From contig NZ_JYLB01000007.1 in NCBI RefSeq assembly GCF_001042905.1, forward strand, positions 1 through 64,000: a stretch of DNA of 64,000 nt. The letters are read 5' to 3'. Under the pieces are notes generated by a model, which made no database searches, was not told the DNA's origin, and saw nothing but the letters and a program-made list of their open reading frames with translations. The position numbers and the translations under genes were made by a program. Below are positions 57,026 to 64,000 of the stretch, piece after piece (positions within the stretch are counted from its first letter, which is position 1; each line of letters begins with the position of its first letter). Source of the DNA: Pseudomonas lini (GTDB taxonomy: Bacteria; Pseudomonadota; Gammaproteobacteria; Pseudomonadales; Pseudomonadaceae).

Positions 57026-57819
57026 AGCTCGATCTCCACCGATAGCGGTGCATGGTCAGAAAGGTGTGACCAGGGCCGTGCCGCCAGTACTTGCGGATGG
57101 CTGGCCTTGAGGTTGCGCACGTAGATGCGGTCCAGGCGCAACGCCGGCAGACGCGCCGGGAAACTGCGCGCTGGTTTGCCATGCAGCTCGGCGAACACCT
57201 CACGCAAACCGCAGGGCTTGAGCAGTGCATCGGCGCGCAGGCGCCAGTCGTTGAAGTCGCCAGCGACCACCACCGGGGCATCCTGCGGCAACTCTTCCAT
57301 GCGTTGGCTCAGCAGCTTGAGTTGTGCCGTCCGGTGACTTTCGCGAAGCCCCAGATGGACGCAAATGGCATGCACTTCCCGACCATCGCCGGGCATCCGC
57401 AGCACGCAATGCAGGATTCCACGGTTCTCATGGCCGTGGATGGAAACGTCGAGGTTGTCGTGGCGGATGATCTGGAACTTCGACAACAGCGCATTGCCGT
57501 GATCGCCCGCCGGATAAACCGCGTTGCGCCCATAGGCAAATTGCGGCCACAGGGTATCGGCCAGAAACTCGTACTGGGGCATCGCTGGCCAATTGTTGTA
57601 GCGCTGGGGGTGATGCTCGTGGGTGCCATGGACTTCCTGCAGAAACACCACGTCGGCGGACACACTGCGCACCGCCTCACGCAACTCGGGCAGGATGAAG
57701 CGCCGGTTGAGCGCGGTGAAACCCTTGTGGGTGTTGACCGTCAGCACGGTGAAACGGCTCACGGCGCTGATAATGGGTTGCTGTTCATCCGTTGTGCCGA
57801 CCGGTTCGGGAACGCTCAT
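57022..57819 (-). CDS. ybhP: Endonuclease/exonuclease/phosphatase family protein (YbhP)
   Basis: A 265-residue DNase I-like fold protein. LTVNTHKGFTALNR, FLQEVHGTHEHH, VVAGDFNDWR and the terminal SDHAPLSVEIEL supply the metal and catalytic His/Asp residues. The substrate could be a phospholipid headgroup or a nucleic acid; the link with clsB favours a lipid (inference). ATGA overlaps join it to both neighbours. Confidence 0.9.
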   Translation of the reverse strand: MSVPEPVGTTDEQQPIISAVSRFTVLTVNTHKGFTALNRRFILPELREAVRSVSADVVFLQEVHGTHEHHPQRYNNWPAMPQYEFLADTLWPQFAYGRNAVYPAGDHGNALLSKFQIIRHDNLDVSIHGHENRGILHCVLRMPGDGREVHAICVHLGLRESHRTAQLKLLSQRMEELPQDAPVVVAGDFNDWRLRADALLKPCGLREVFAELHGKPARSFPARLPALRLDRIYVRNLKASHPQVLAARPWSHLSDHAPLSVEIEL

Positions 57820-58742
57820 GGCAGCACTCCTTCGGCAGCTGGCTCACCGGGGGCGGTGGCAAGGTCTTTGTCGAGATGCAAACGCTCAAGCAAGCGGCGG
57901 GCATCGAAGGGCGCCCGGACCTTGATGTCGTTATCGAAATAGCAGAACACTTCCCGAGACTTGCGTGTCTTGGTTTTTTGCCGGGGCGCGATCAATTGCG
58001 GATCCGCCGGTTGCTGTCCGTGATACCAGGCCTCGATCCGGTCGCCCCAGCGTTGCAGCGCTTGTGGGGTGTAACCGCTGGCGTAGAGCTCTTCGGCACC
58101 GTGCAGACGCAGATAGACGAAATCACTGGTGAGGTCTTCGCGATACGGCCATTTCCCGGCGGTGTCAGCGATGACCAGCGCGGTGTTGTAGCGTTTGAGC
58201 AGCCGGACGAAGGCGGGATCGACAAAGCTTTCGTGGCGAATTTCCACGGCATGGCGCAGCGGTTTTTTGCCGTAGGCTTTCATGCTGGCGTGACCGTTCA
58301 AGCGCGGCTCATGTTGGCGTGCGAGGGCGGCGGCCTGTTCCGTGTCGTGGGGTAATTGTTCGAGAAAGCTTTCGAACAATTCCGGGTCGAATTTGAAGTT
58401 GGGCGGAAATTGCCAGAGGATCGGGCCGAGTTTTTCCTTGAGCTCCAGCACCCCGGAGGCAAAGAAATTCGCCAGCGGTTTATGAATGTCCCGCAAGCGC
58501 TTGATATGGGTGATAAAACGCGGAGCCTTGACGCTGAAGACGAAGCCCGCCGGGGTTTCGTCGTACCACTGGGCATAACGTTCGGGCCGTTGCAGGGCGT
58601 AAAACGATCCATTTATTTCGATGCTGTTCACTGCCCGAGAAGCGAATTGCAATTCGCGCTTCTGGGTCAGCCCCTTCGGGTAGAACTCCCCCCGCCAAGG
58701 CGTGTAGCGCCAGCCTGAAATACCAATATGAATCGCCGCCAT
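57816..58742 (-). CDS. DUF72 family protein (YecE-like)
   Basis: A 308-residue TIM-barrel-like protein starting with IHIGISGWRYTPWRGEFYPKG. Further marks are NSIEINGSFYALQRPERYAQW and VEIRHESFVDPAFVRLLKRY. Function unknown. It is the first gene of the ybhP-clsB-ybhN run. The E. coli operon does not contain it as far as I recall. Confidence 0.9.
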   Translation of the reverse strand: MAAIHIGISGWRYTPWRGEFYPKGLTQKRELQFASRAVNSIEINGSFYALQRPERYAQWYDETPAGFVFSVKAPRFITHIKRLRDIHKPLANFFASGVLELKEKLGPILWQFPPNFKFDPELFESFLEQLPHDTEQAAALARQHEPRLNGHASMKAYGKKPLRHAVEIRHESFVDPAFVRLLKRYNTALVIADTAGKWPYREDLTSDFVYLRLHGAEELYASGYTPQALQRWGDRIEAWYHGQQPADPQLIAPRQKTKTRKSREVFCYFDNDIKVRAPFDARRLLERLHLDKDLATAPGEPAAEGVLP

Positions 58743-58847
58743 GTCGCCTCCCGTCCTCGGACAGCCCTGTCTTTTGATGACTGCCGGGTGTGCGAGAAAG
58801 TTTCGATGGGGCTACGGACGGTAAAAGCAAGAAGATCGCCACACCCC

Positions 58848-58939
58848 CTGTAGGAGCGAGGCTTGCCCGCGAAGAACGAAGACGCGGTTCTGCTGATGCA
58901 TCGCGGCGCTCCCTTCGCGGGCAAGCCTCGCTCCTACAG
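58848..58939. repeat. Paired REP element, TGTAGGAGCGAGG subtype
   Basis: CTGTAGGAGCGAGGCTTGCC at the left matches the reverse complement at the right end, GGCAAGCCTCGCTCCTACAG. The right arm contributes the TAG stop codon of the minus-strand helicase gene at 58934-58936. Confidence 0.93.
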
Positions 58940-61900
58940 AGAACTATGGCGAGTCAGCTTATTGCGTAGTTCGGTACTGGCCTGCTGATCCAGCTCCAGC
59001 CAGAACTGCTGCTTGCCGGCGATCTCGGCGGCGGCCGGTAAACCGTCGCGATACACCAGTCGATTGCTCGCCAGCGCCGGCACTTTCGCGCCTGGCAACA
59101 AGGTGCCGGCAAGGTTCAGCGGATCCACCCCGCACACCGCGATCAGACTTCCATCATGCGGTCGCCGCCTGACTTCGCGCAGCAATGGAATCGCCTCGGG
59201 TAACGCAAATTGCTCCCCCGCCAGACCACTGACAAACCGCCCGCCACGAATCTCGCCCCGGGCCTCGAGCCGATGGAACGTGCGCAGCAATTCCCGCCAA
59301 CTCGGCAACCAGTCCGCCTCACGCTCCAGCAAGCGCCAGAACACCACGCCGTAACGGCGCAGCAAGGTCATGGCGATGTGTTCCAGGGATTCGCTGGGTG
59401 TGGGCGCCGGTCGTTGCTTATCCACAACTGGGGCGGCAGCACCGCGGCGCAGCAACGCCCAGCGTCCGGCATCGTCCATGCCGCCGACAAACGCTCCGCG
59501 CCCACGTCGGCTGCTGCGATTCTGGCGTTTGCTGGCCGGGGTAATCAGCGCGCGCAAGCCGGCGAAGCTGTCGGCGTTAACCAGCCCGGCACCGACCAGT
59601 TCCTGCAAGGCGATTTCCAGTTCCGAGCGCAGCAGATGGGCTTCATGAATCAGCTCATCGAAAAACAGTGCGCCGTGCTGACTGAGCGCTTCATGGACTT
59701 TTTGTGTTTTGGGCGACAGTTCGCTGACTGGCGTCTGCTCGGTCAAGCCGCTCCACAACCCGACCTGACTGCGCGGCAGCAATAGAATCGGCGTGCTGCG
59801 CAATGCCGTGCTGGCGCTCTTGTTGCGCGCGGTCAGACGGGTCCAGACCAGTTTGCCGCTGCGGCACAACTCATCCAGCCAACTCGCCGAATAGTCTTTG
59901 AGACGCGCCGGCAGAATGTCGCTGTCCCACGCTGACGCGGCGGCGGGGTAGCCTTCGAACTGGCTGATGATCGCCGGTAACACCGCGCGGCCCTGGCCTT
60001 GGCTTGCGGCGGAGAGATGCTGCCAGTCGAACAGGAATCGCATGAAATCCTGCAACGCCACCGGCTCGATTTCCCGTCGCAGACGCTTGACCGTATACCG
60101 ATGAATCCGCGCCAGCAGATGCCGTTCGCACCATTCTTCTTCACGGGCGCCCGGGGTGAATTGCCCGCGCAGTACATAGCCTTCGCGCTCCAGTTGCGCC
60201 AAAGCCTGAGTGACTTGAATCGCCGGTAATCCAAGCGGCTCGGCAATCGCCTTTAGCGGCAACGGACCAAACGCGCTGAGCCGTGCACGAATCAGTTCCA
60301 GCACTGCTTCGTCCGGCTCCCAGGTTTCATCGAAACCGGGCAATGCCTCCAACGGTGGAACCAATATGGCTTGTGGATAAATCGCTCGCAGGCAGGTCAG
60401 TCGTTCCAGCGCCAACCACAGCGATTGCTCGGCGTTGATCTGCAAACGGCTGGCCCGGCCACTGTCGGCCAAGGCATTCAGCCAATCGAGCCAATTCGGG
60501 TTGGCCTGGGCCTCGGCGTCGGCGATGCACGCCAGGCTCATCAGCGCTTCATGCATTTCATCAATGCCGGTTGGCGTTGGCCAGGCTTCATCACGCACCG
60601 CGGCAATCGCCTCGGCGTCCAGCGCACCGAGATCATCGGTGGATTGCGGATCGCTCCAGCGGCGGCTGAGCACTGCCTGAGTGCGGCGCTCTTCCAGCGG
60701 CGCGTCGTCGAGAAAGGTGTAGGGGCGGGCGCTGAGAATCTCCGCCGCCAGTGGCGAGGGCGCCGGCAAATCGCGGCTGATCAGGCGGATGTCGCCCTGT
60801 TCCATGCGCCGCAACAACGCCAGCCAGCCTTCGCTGTCCATCGCTTCGTGCAGGCAATCGTCGAGGGTTTGTTCCACCAGCGGATGGTCGGGAATCTCAC
60901 GCTCGCCGGCGAGGTTTTCCACGCAGGCGATCTGATCGGGAAACACGCTGGCGATCAGGTCTTCGCTTTTCATCCGCTGGATCTGCGGCGGTACTTTGCG
61001 TCCGCCACTGTAGCGCGGCAGCGCCAGGGCGACCCCTGCGTTCCAGCGCCAGCGCACGCCGAACAGCGGGGCCTCAAGCACTGCTTGAATCAAGGTATGT
61101 TCGGCACCGTTGCTGTGCAGATAACGCCAGACGTCCTCTAGCTCGAAGCTGTGGCCGGTGGACAGCGACAGCACGATGGCGTCCTCGCTGGCGGCGGCCT
61201 GCAATTCAAAGTTGAACGTGCGGCAGAAACGCTTGCGCAGGGCCAGGCCCCAGGCGCGGTTGATGCGGCTGCCGAATGGTGAGTGGATGATCAACTGCGT
61301 ACCACCGGACTCGTCGAAAAACCGCTCCATCAGCAGCGTGTCTTGCGATGGCAAGGCGCCGAGGGTCTGGCGTGCCCGGGCCAGGTAATCCACCAGTTGC
61401 TCGGCGCTGGCGAGGTTCAGGCCGAGGGTGTCGGTCAGCCAGTCGACGGCTGGCTGCAAGTTGCCGGGTGTGGCACCGAGCCGCTCATCGAGTTGCGCTT
61501 GCAGGCGTGCCACCGCGAACGACAGTTCATCACTGCGCCCGGGTGCTTCACCGAGCCAGAACGGAATGGTCGGCGGTTGCCCCTGAGCGTCTTCGACCCG
61601 GACCTTGCCGGTTTCGACCCGCAGGATTCGATACGACGTATTGCCCAGCTGAAAGATATCCCCGGCAATGCTTTCCACCGCGAAGTCTTCGTTGACGCTG
61701 CCGATGTTCAGCCCTTGAGGCTCCAGCAGAACGCTGTAGTCGGCGTTGTCGGGAATCGTCCCGCCGCTGGTCACGGCGGTCAGCTTGGCGCCTCGACGGC
61801 CGCGTAGGGTGCGGCTTACCGCGTCCCGGTGCAGGTAAGCGCTGCGAATACCCAGGCGCCCGTTGTAGCCTTCGGCGAGCATTTGCAGCAGTGCCTGATA

Positions 61901-63259
61901 GTGCTTTTCGTCGAGCGTGGCGTACGGCGAGGCTTTTCGCAGCATTTGCAGCAGCGCCTGTTCCTGCCATTCCTGGCAGCTGACCTCGGCGATGATCTGC
62001 TGGGCCAGCACGTCCAGCGGCGCTTCTGGGATCTGCAACGTGTCGAGCTCACCACGGCGAACGCAATCGAGCAGGGCGGCGCATTCGATCAGGTCGTCGC
62101 GGGTGGTGGCGAATAACCGGCCCTTGGGCGTGCCGCCGACCTGGTGCCCGGAGCGGCCAACCCGTTGCAGAAACCCGGCAATCGAGCGTGGTGAAGCGAT
62201 CTGGCACACCAGGTCGACGTCGCCGATATCGATCCCCAATTCCAGCGAAGCAGTGGCGATCAGCACTTGCAGCTCGCCGCGCTTGAGCCGTTGTTCTGCA
62301 TCCAGGCGAAACTCTTTGGCCAGGCTGCCATGGTGGGCCGCTACCGCATCCTTGCCGAGGCGTTCGCTCAAGTGCCGACTCAGGCGTTCGGCCAGGCGCC
62401 GGGTGTTGACGAAAATCAGCGTGGTCCGGTGTTCACGGGCGAGGGCGGCGAGTCGGTCATAGACCAGTTCCCAGACGTCGTTGGCCATTACCGCCGACAA
62501 CGGCACGGGCGGCACCTCTATATCGAGATCCCGTGGACGGGCGTGGCCGATGTCGATGATTTCGCAGTCGCGATCACGGCCGACCAGAAAGCGCGAGACC
62601 GCTTCAATGGGTTTCTGCGTGGCGGACAGGCCGATACGCACCAGCGGTTGGGAGCAGAGTGCCTGCAAGCGCTCCAGGCTCAGGGCCAGGTGGCTACCGC
62701 GTTTGCTGGCGGCAATGGCGTGGATTTCGTCGACAATCACCGTGTGGGTGGTGCCGAGCATTTGCCGGCCGGAGTCGGAGCCGAGCAGCACGTAAAGGGA
62801 TTCCGGGGTGGTCACCAGAATGTGCGGCGCGGTTTTGCGCATGGCCGAACGCTCTTTTTGCGGCGTATCACCGGTGCGCACGGCAGTGCTGATTGGCACA
62901 TCGGGCAGGCCCATCACCCGCAACTGTTCGGTGATGCCGGCCAGCGGGTTTTGCAGGTTGATCTGGATGTCGTTGGACAGCGCCTTGAGCGGCGAAACGT
63001 AGACCACCAGGGTTTCGTCCGGCAGGCCATCCGGGCTCTCCAGGCCACGATGGACCAGATCGTCGAGCACCGCCAGAAACGCGGTGAGGGTCTTGCCGGA
63101 ACCGGTGGGCGCGGCGATCAGGGTCGAACGGCGCTGGCGGATCAACGGCCACGCCCGGGCCTGGGCGGCGGTGGCCGCTGGGAAGGTGTTGCTGAACCAG
63201 GCGCTGACGGCGGGGTGAAAGCCTGCCAGTGCAGCGTCCGTGGGGATGGGCAGATTCAT
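58934..63259 (-). CDS. lhr: Lhr-type large DEAD/DEAH helicase
   Basis: A 1441-residue superfamily 2 ATP-dependent helicase of the Lhr kind. Motif I is LIAAPTGSGKTLTAFLAVLD near residue 45, the Walker B box is VDEIHAI, motif III is SATQKP, and motif VI is QRVGRSGHQVGG. A winged-helix and beta-barrel core follows, then a ~600-residue C-terminal region. The ATG at 63259 is chosen, with CAGGA just upstream; a start 36 bases earlier is possible. Family members act in DNA repair. The stop codon lies inside a REP element. Confidence 0.92.
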   Translation of the reverse strand: MNLPIPTDAALAGFHPAVSAWFSNTFPAATAAQARAWPLIRQRRSTLIAAPTGSGKTLTAFLAVLDDLVHRGLESPDGLPDETLVVYVSPLKALSNDIQINLQNPLAGITEQLRVMGLPDVPISTAVRTGDTPQKERSAMRKTAPHILVTTPESLYVLLGSDSGRQMLGTTHTVIVDEIHAIAASKRGSHLALSLERLQALCSQPLVRIGLSATQKPIEAVSRFLVGRDRDCEIIDIGHARPRDLDIEVPPVPLSAVMANDVWELVYDRLAALAREHRTTLIFVNTRRLAERLSRHLSERLGKDAVAAHHGSLAKEFRLDAEQRLKRGELQVLIATASLELGIDIGDVDLVCQIASPRSIAGFLQRVGRSGHQVGGTPKGRLFATTRDDLIECAALLDCVRRGELDTLQIPEAPLDVLAQQIIAEVSCQEWQEQALLQMLRKASPYATLDEKHYQALLQMLAEGYNGRLGIRSAYLHRDAVSRTLRGRRGAKLTAVTSGGTIPDNADYSVLLEPQGLNIGSVNEDFAVESIAGDIFQLGNTSYRILRVETGKVRVEDAQGQPPTIPFWLGEAPGRSDELSFAVARLQAQLDERLGATPGNLQPAVDWLTDTLGLNLASAEQLVDYLARARQTLGALPSQDTLLMERFFDESGGTQLIIHSPFGSRINRAWGLALRKRFCRTFNFELQAAASEDAIVLSLSTGHSFELEDVWRYLHSNGAEHTLIQAVLEAPLFGVRWRWNAGVALALPRYSGGRKVPPQIQRMKSEDLIASVFPDQIACVENLAGEREIPDHPLVEQTLDDCLHEAMDSEGWLALLRRMEQGDIRLISRDLPAPSPLAAEILSARPYTFLDDAPLEERRTQAVLSRRWSDPQSTDDLGALDAEAIAAVRDEAWPTPTGIDEMHEALMSLACIADAEAQANPNWLDWLNALADSGRASRLQINAEQSLWLALERLTCLRAIYPQAILVPPLEALPGFDETWEPDEAVLELIRARLSAFGPLPLKAIAEPLGLPAIQVTQALAQLEREGYVLRGQFTPGAREEEWCERHLLARIHRYTVKRLRREIEPVALQDFMRFLFDWQHLSAASQGQGRAVLPAIISQFEGYPAAASAWDSDILPARLKDYSASWLDELCRSGKLVWTRLTARNKSASTALRSTPILLLPRSQVGLWSGLTEQTPVSELSPKTQKVHEALSQHGALFFDELIHEAHLLRSELEIALQELVGAGLVNADSFAGLRALITPASKRQNRSSRRGRGAFVGGMDDAGRWALLRRGAAAPVVDKQRPAPTPSESLEHIAMTLLRRYGVVFWRLLEREADWLPSWRELLRTFHRLEARGEIRGGRFVSGLAGEQFALPEAIPLLREVRRRPHDGSLIAVCGVDPLNLAGTLLPGAKVPALASNRLVYRDGLPAAAEIAGKQQFWLELDQQASTELRNKLTRHSSL

Positions 63260-63325
63260 GTCCTGATTTATGCGGGCGAGTCGGGGAAGATGCAAGTACC
63301 GCTCACGACCTTTGCCGGCCTTTAG

Positions 63326-63430
63326 GGCCCCTTCGCGAGCAAGCCCGCTCCCACAGTTAAACAGTGTCGGTCACAAAATTTGAGTACACAGGAGATCCAG
63401 TGTGGGAGCGGGCTTGCTCGCGAAGGGGCC
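63326..63430. repeat. Paired REP element, outward orientation
   Basis: GGCCCCTTCGCGAGCAAGCC at the left is matched by GGCTTGCTCGCGAAGGGGCC at the right, with the GTGGGAGCGGGC ends facing inward around ~45 bases. This is opposite to the copies at 48.9, 50.7, 52.5 and 58.8 kb. The rest of the 326-base gap between lhr and the next gene shows no gene. Confidence 0.92.
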
Positions 63431-63585
63431 AGCAGGGTCAACCCAATCCGACGGAACTACACTTTACGGATGACGGTTGCGCACTAAACCCGCAAAATGC
63501 AACGATTCCGGCAATTATTGAGGACATCGCCTGCGGGCGCTGTCGATAAAGCCATCGTTCCAATCAGACTGGGCCTGCTGACTCT

Positions 63586-64000
63586 ATGCGAATGCGCCTT
63601 ATGTTACTGGGCGGCGGAAATGCCCTTGGGCAGGCGCTGATTCGCCTCGGTGCGGAGGAAGACATCGGTTTCCTCGCCCCCCGCCCACCGCAAGACGGCT
63701 GGGACGCCGCGAGCCTGACGCAACTGCTCGACGATACCCGTCCGGATGCGTTGATCAATCTCGCCTATTACTTTGACTGGTTCCAGGCGGAAACCGTCAG
63801 CGAACAGCGTCTGGCCGGGCAGGAGCGAGCCATCGAGCGGCTGGCCGAGTTGTGCCAGCATCACAACATTGTGCTGCTGCAACCGTCGAGTTATCGCGTG
63901 TTCGATGGCTCCCGGGCGACCGCTTACAGCGAAAAAGACGAACCGGTACCGCTGGGCCTGCGCGGTCAGGCCTTGTGGCGAATCGAGCAAAGCGTACGCG
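63586..64000 (+). CDS. RmlD-like sugar-nucleotide reductase/epimerase family protein, cut by window edge
   Basis: An open frame of at least 138 codons runs off the right end. It begins MRMRLMLLGGGNALGQALIR, a Rossmann nucleotide-binding start of the extended short-chain dehydrogenase type. The segments RPDALINLAYYFDW, LAELCQHHNIVLLQPSSYRVFDG and the acidic YSEKDEPVPLG match the RmlD-like pattern. The catalytic Tyr/Lys would lie near or beyond the edge. Start could also be the ATG at 63592. Substrate unknown. Confidence 0.8.
   Translation, partial: MRMRLMLLGGGNALGQALIRLGAEEDIGFLAPRPPQDGWDAASLTQLLDDTRPDALINLAYYFDWFQAETVSEQRLAGQERAIERLAELCQHHNIVLLQPSSYRVFDGSRATAYSEKDEPVPLGLRGQALWRIEQSVR

Overview
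The window is chromosomal DNA of a Pseudomonas, most likely of the P. fluorescens group. The reasons are the gene order (5S rRNA, birA, coaX, SPOR gene, tRNA-Tyr-Gly-Thr, tufB, tRNA-Trp, secE, nusG, the L11-L10-beta operons, str, S10, spc and alpha operons, then katA, ftnA, uvrA, ssb), the protein sequences, and repeated GTGGGAGCGGGCTTGC-type REP elements between genes in the right-hand part. The species call is inference from memory of these families, not a database match.

Region 1 (1-34.5 kb) is nearly continuous translation and transcription machinery. It starts with the 3' end of a 5S rRNA gene and its terminator, then biotin ligase, type III pantothenate kinase and a SPOR protein. Four tRNAs flank tufB. 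SecE, NusG, L11, L1, L10, L7/L12, RpoB and RpoC follow, then S12, S7, EF-G and a second EF-Tu, then the S10, spc and alpha operons through L17. Almost everything is on the plus strand with short gaps or overlaps. The larger gaps hold regulatory structure: an L10-type leader, an attenuator before rpoB, and four junctions (rpoC/rpsL, tufA/rpsJ, rpsN/rpsH, rpmJ/rpsM) where a strong RNA hairpin lies directly against a sigma70-type promoter.

Region 2 (34.7-41.9 kb) is a stress and DNA-maintenance block: catalase KatA, a ferritin FtnA that lacks the bacterioferritin haem ligand, UvrA (minus strand), a YajR-type MFS transporter and SSB.

Region 3 (41.9-50.7 kb) is the most interesting part. It is a minus-strand set related to the E. 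coli yjfIJKLMC genes: DUF2170 protein with a putative DNA-binding N-terminus, PspA-like coiled coil, rhomboid protease, two-TM potassium channel with RCK domain, DUF2491, DUF350 membrane protein, DUF1190 lipoprotein, and an ATP-grasp enzyme of the glutathionylspermidine-synthase type. An OsmC-YcaO fusion follows. Upstream of the first gene a promoter is bracketed by two identical perfect palindromes, CTCACGCGTGAG. Together they look like a regulated envelope-associated modification system of unknown chemistry.

Region 4 (50.8-64 kb) is ordinary accessory chromosome: a cysteine hydrolase divergent from a GlxA/AraC regulator, a DUF3182 protein coupled to an alpha/beta hydrolase, a four-gene DUF72-ybhP-clsB-ybhN operon in which every junction is a 4-base ATGA overlap, a large Lhr-type helicase, and the start of an RmlD-like gene cut by the window edge. 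Six paired REP elements lie between genes from 48.9 kb onward, and none is seen in the ribosomal region. I see no CRISPR array, insertion sequence, prophage or replication origin.
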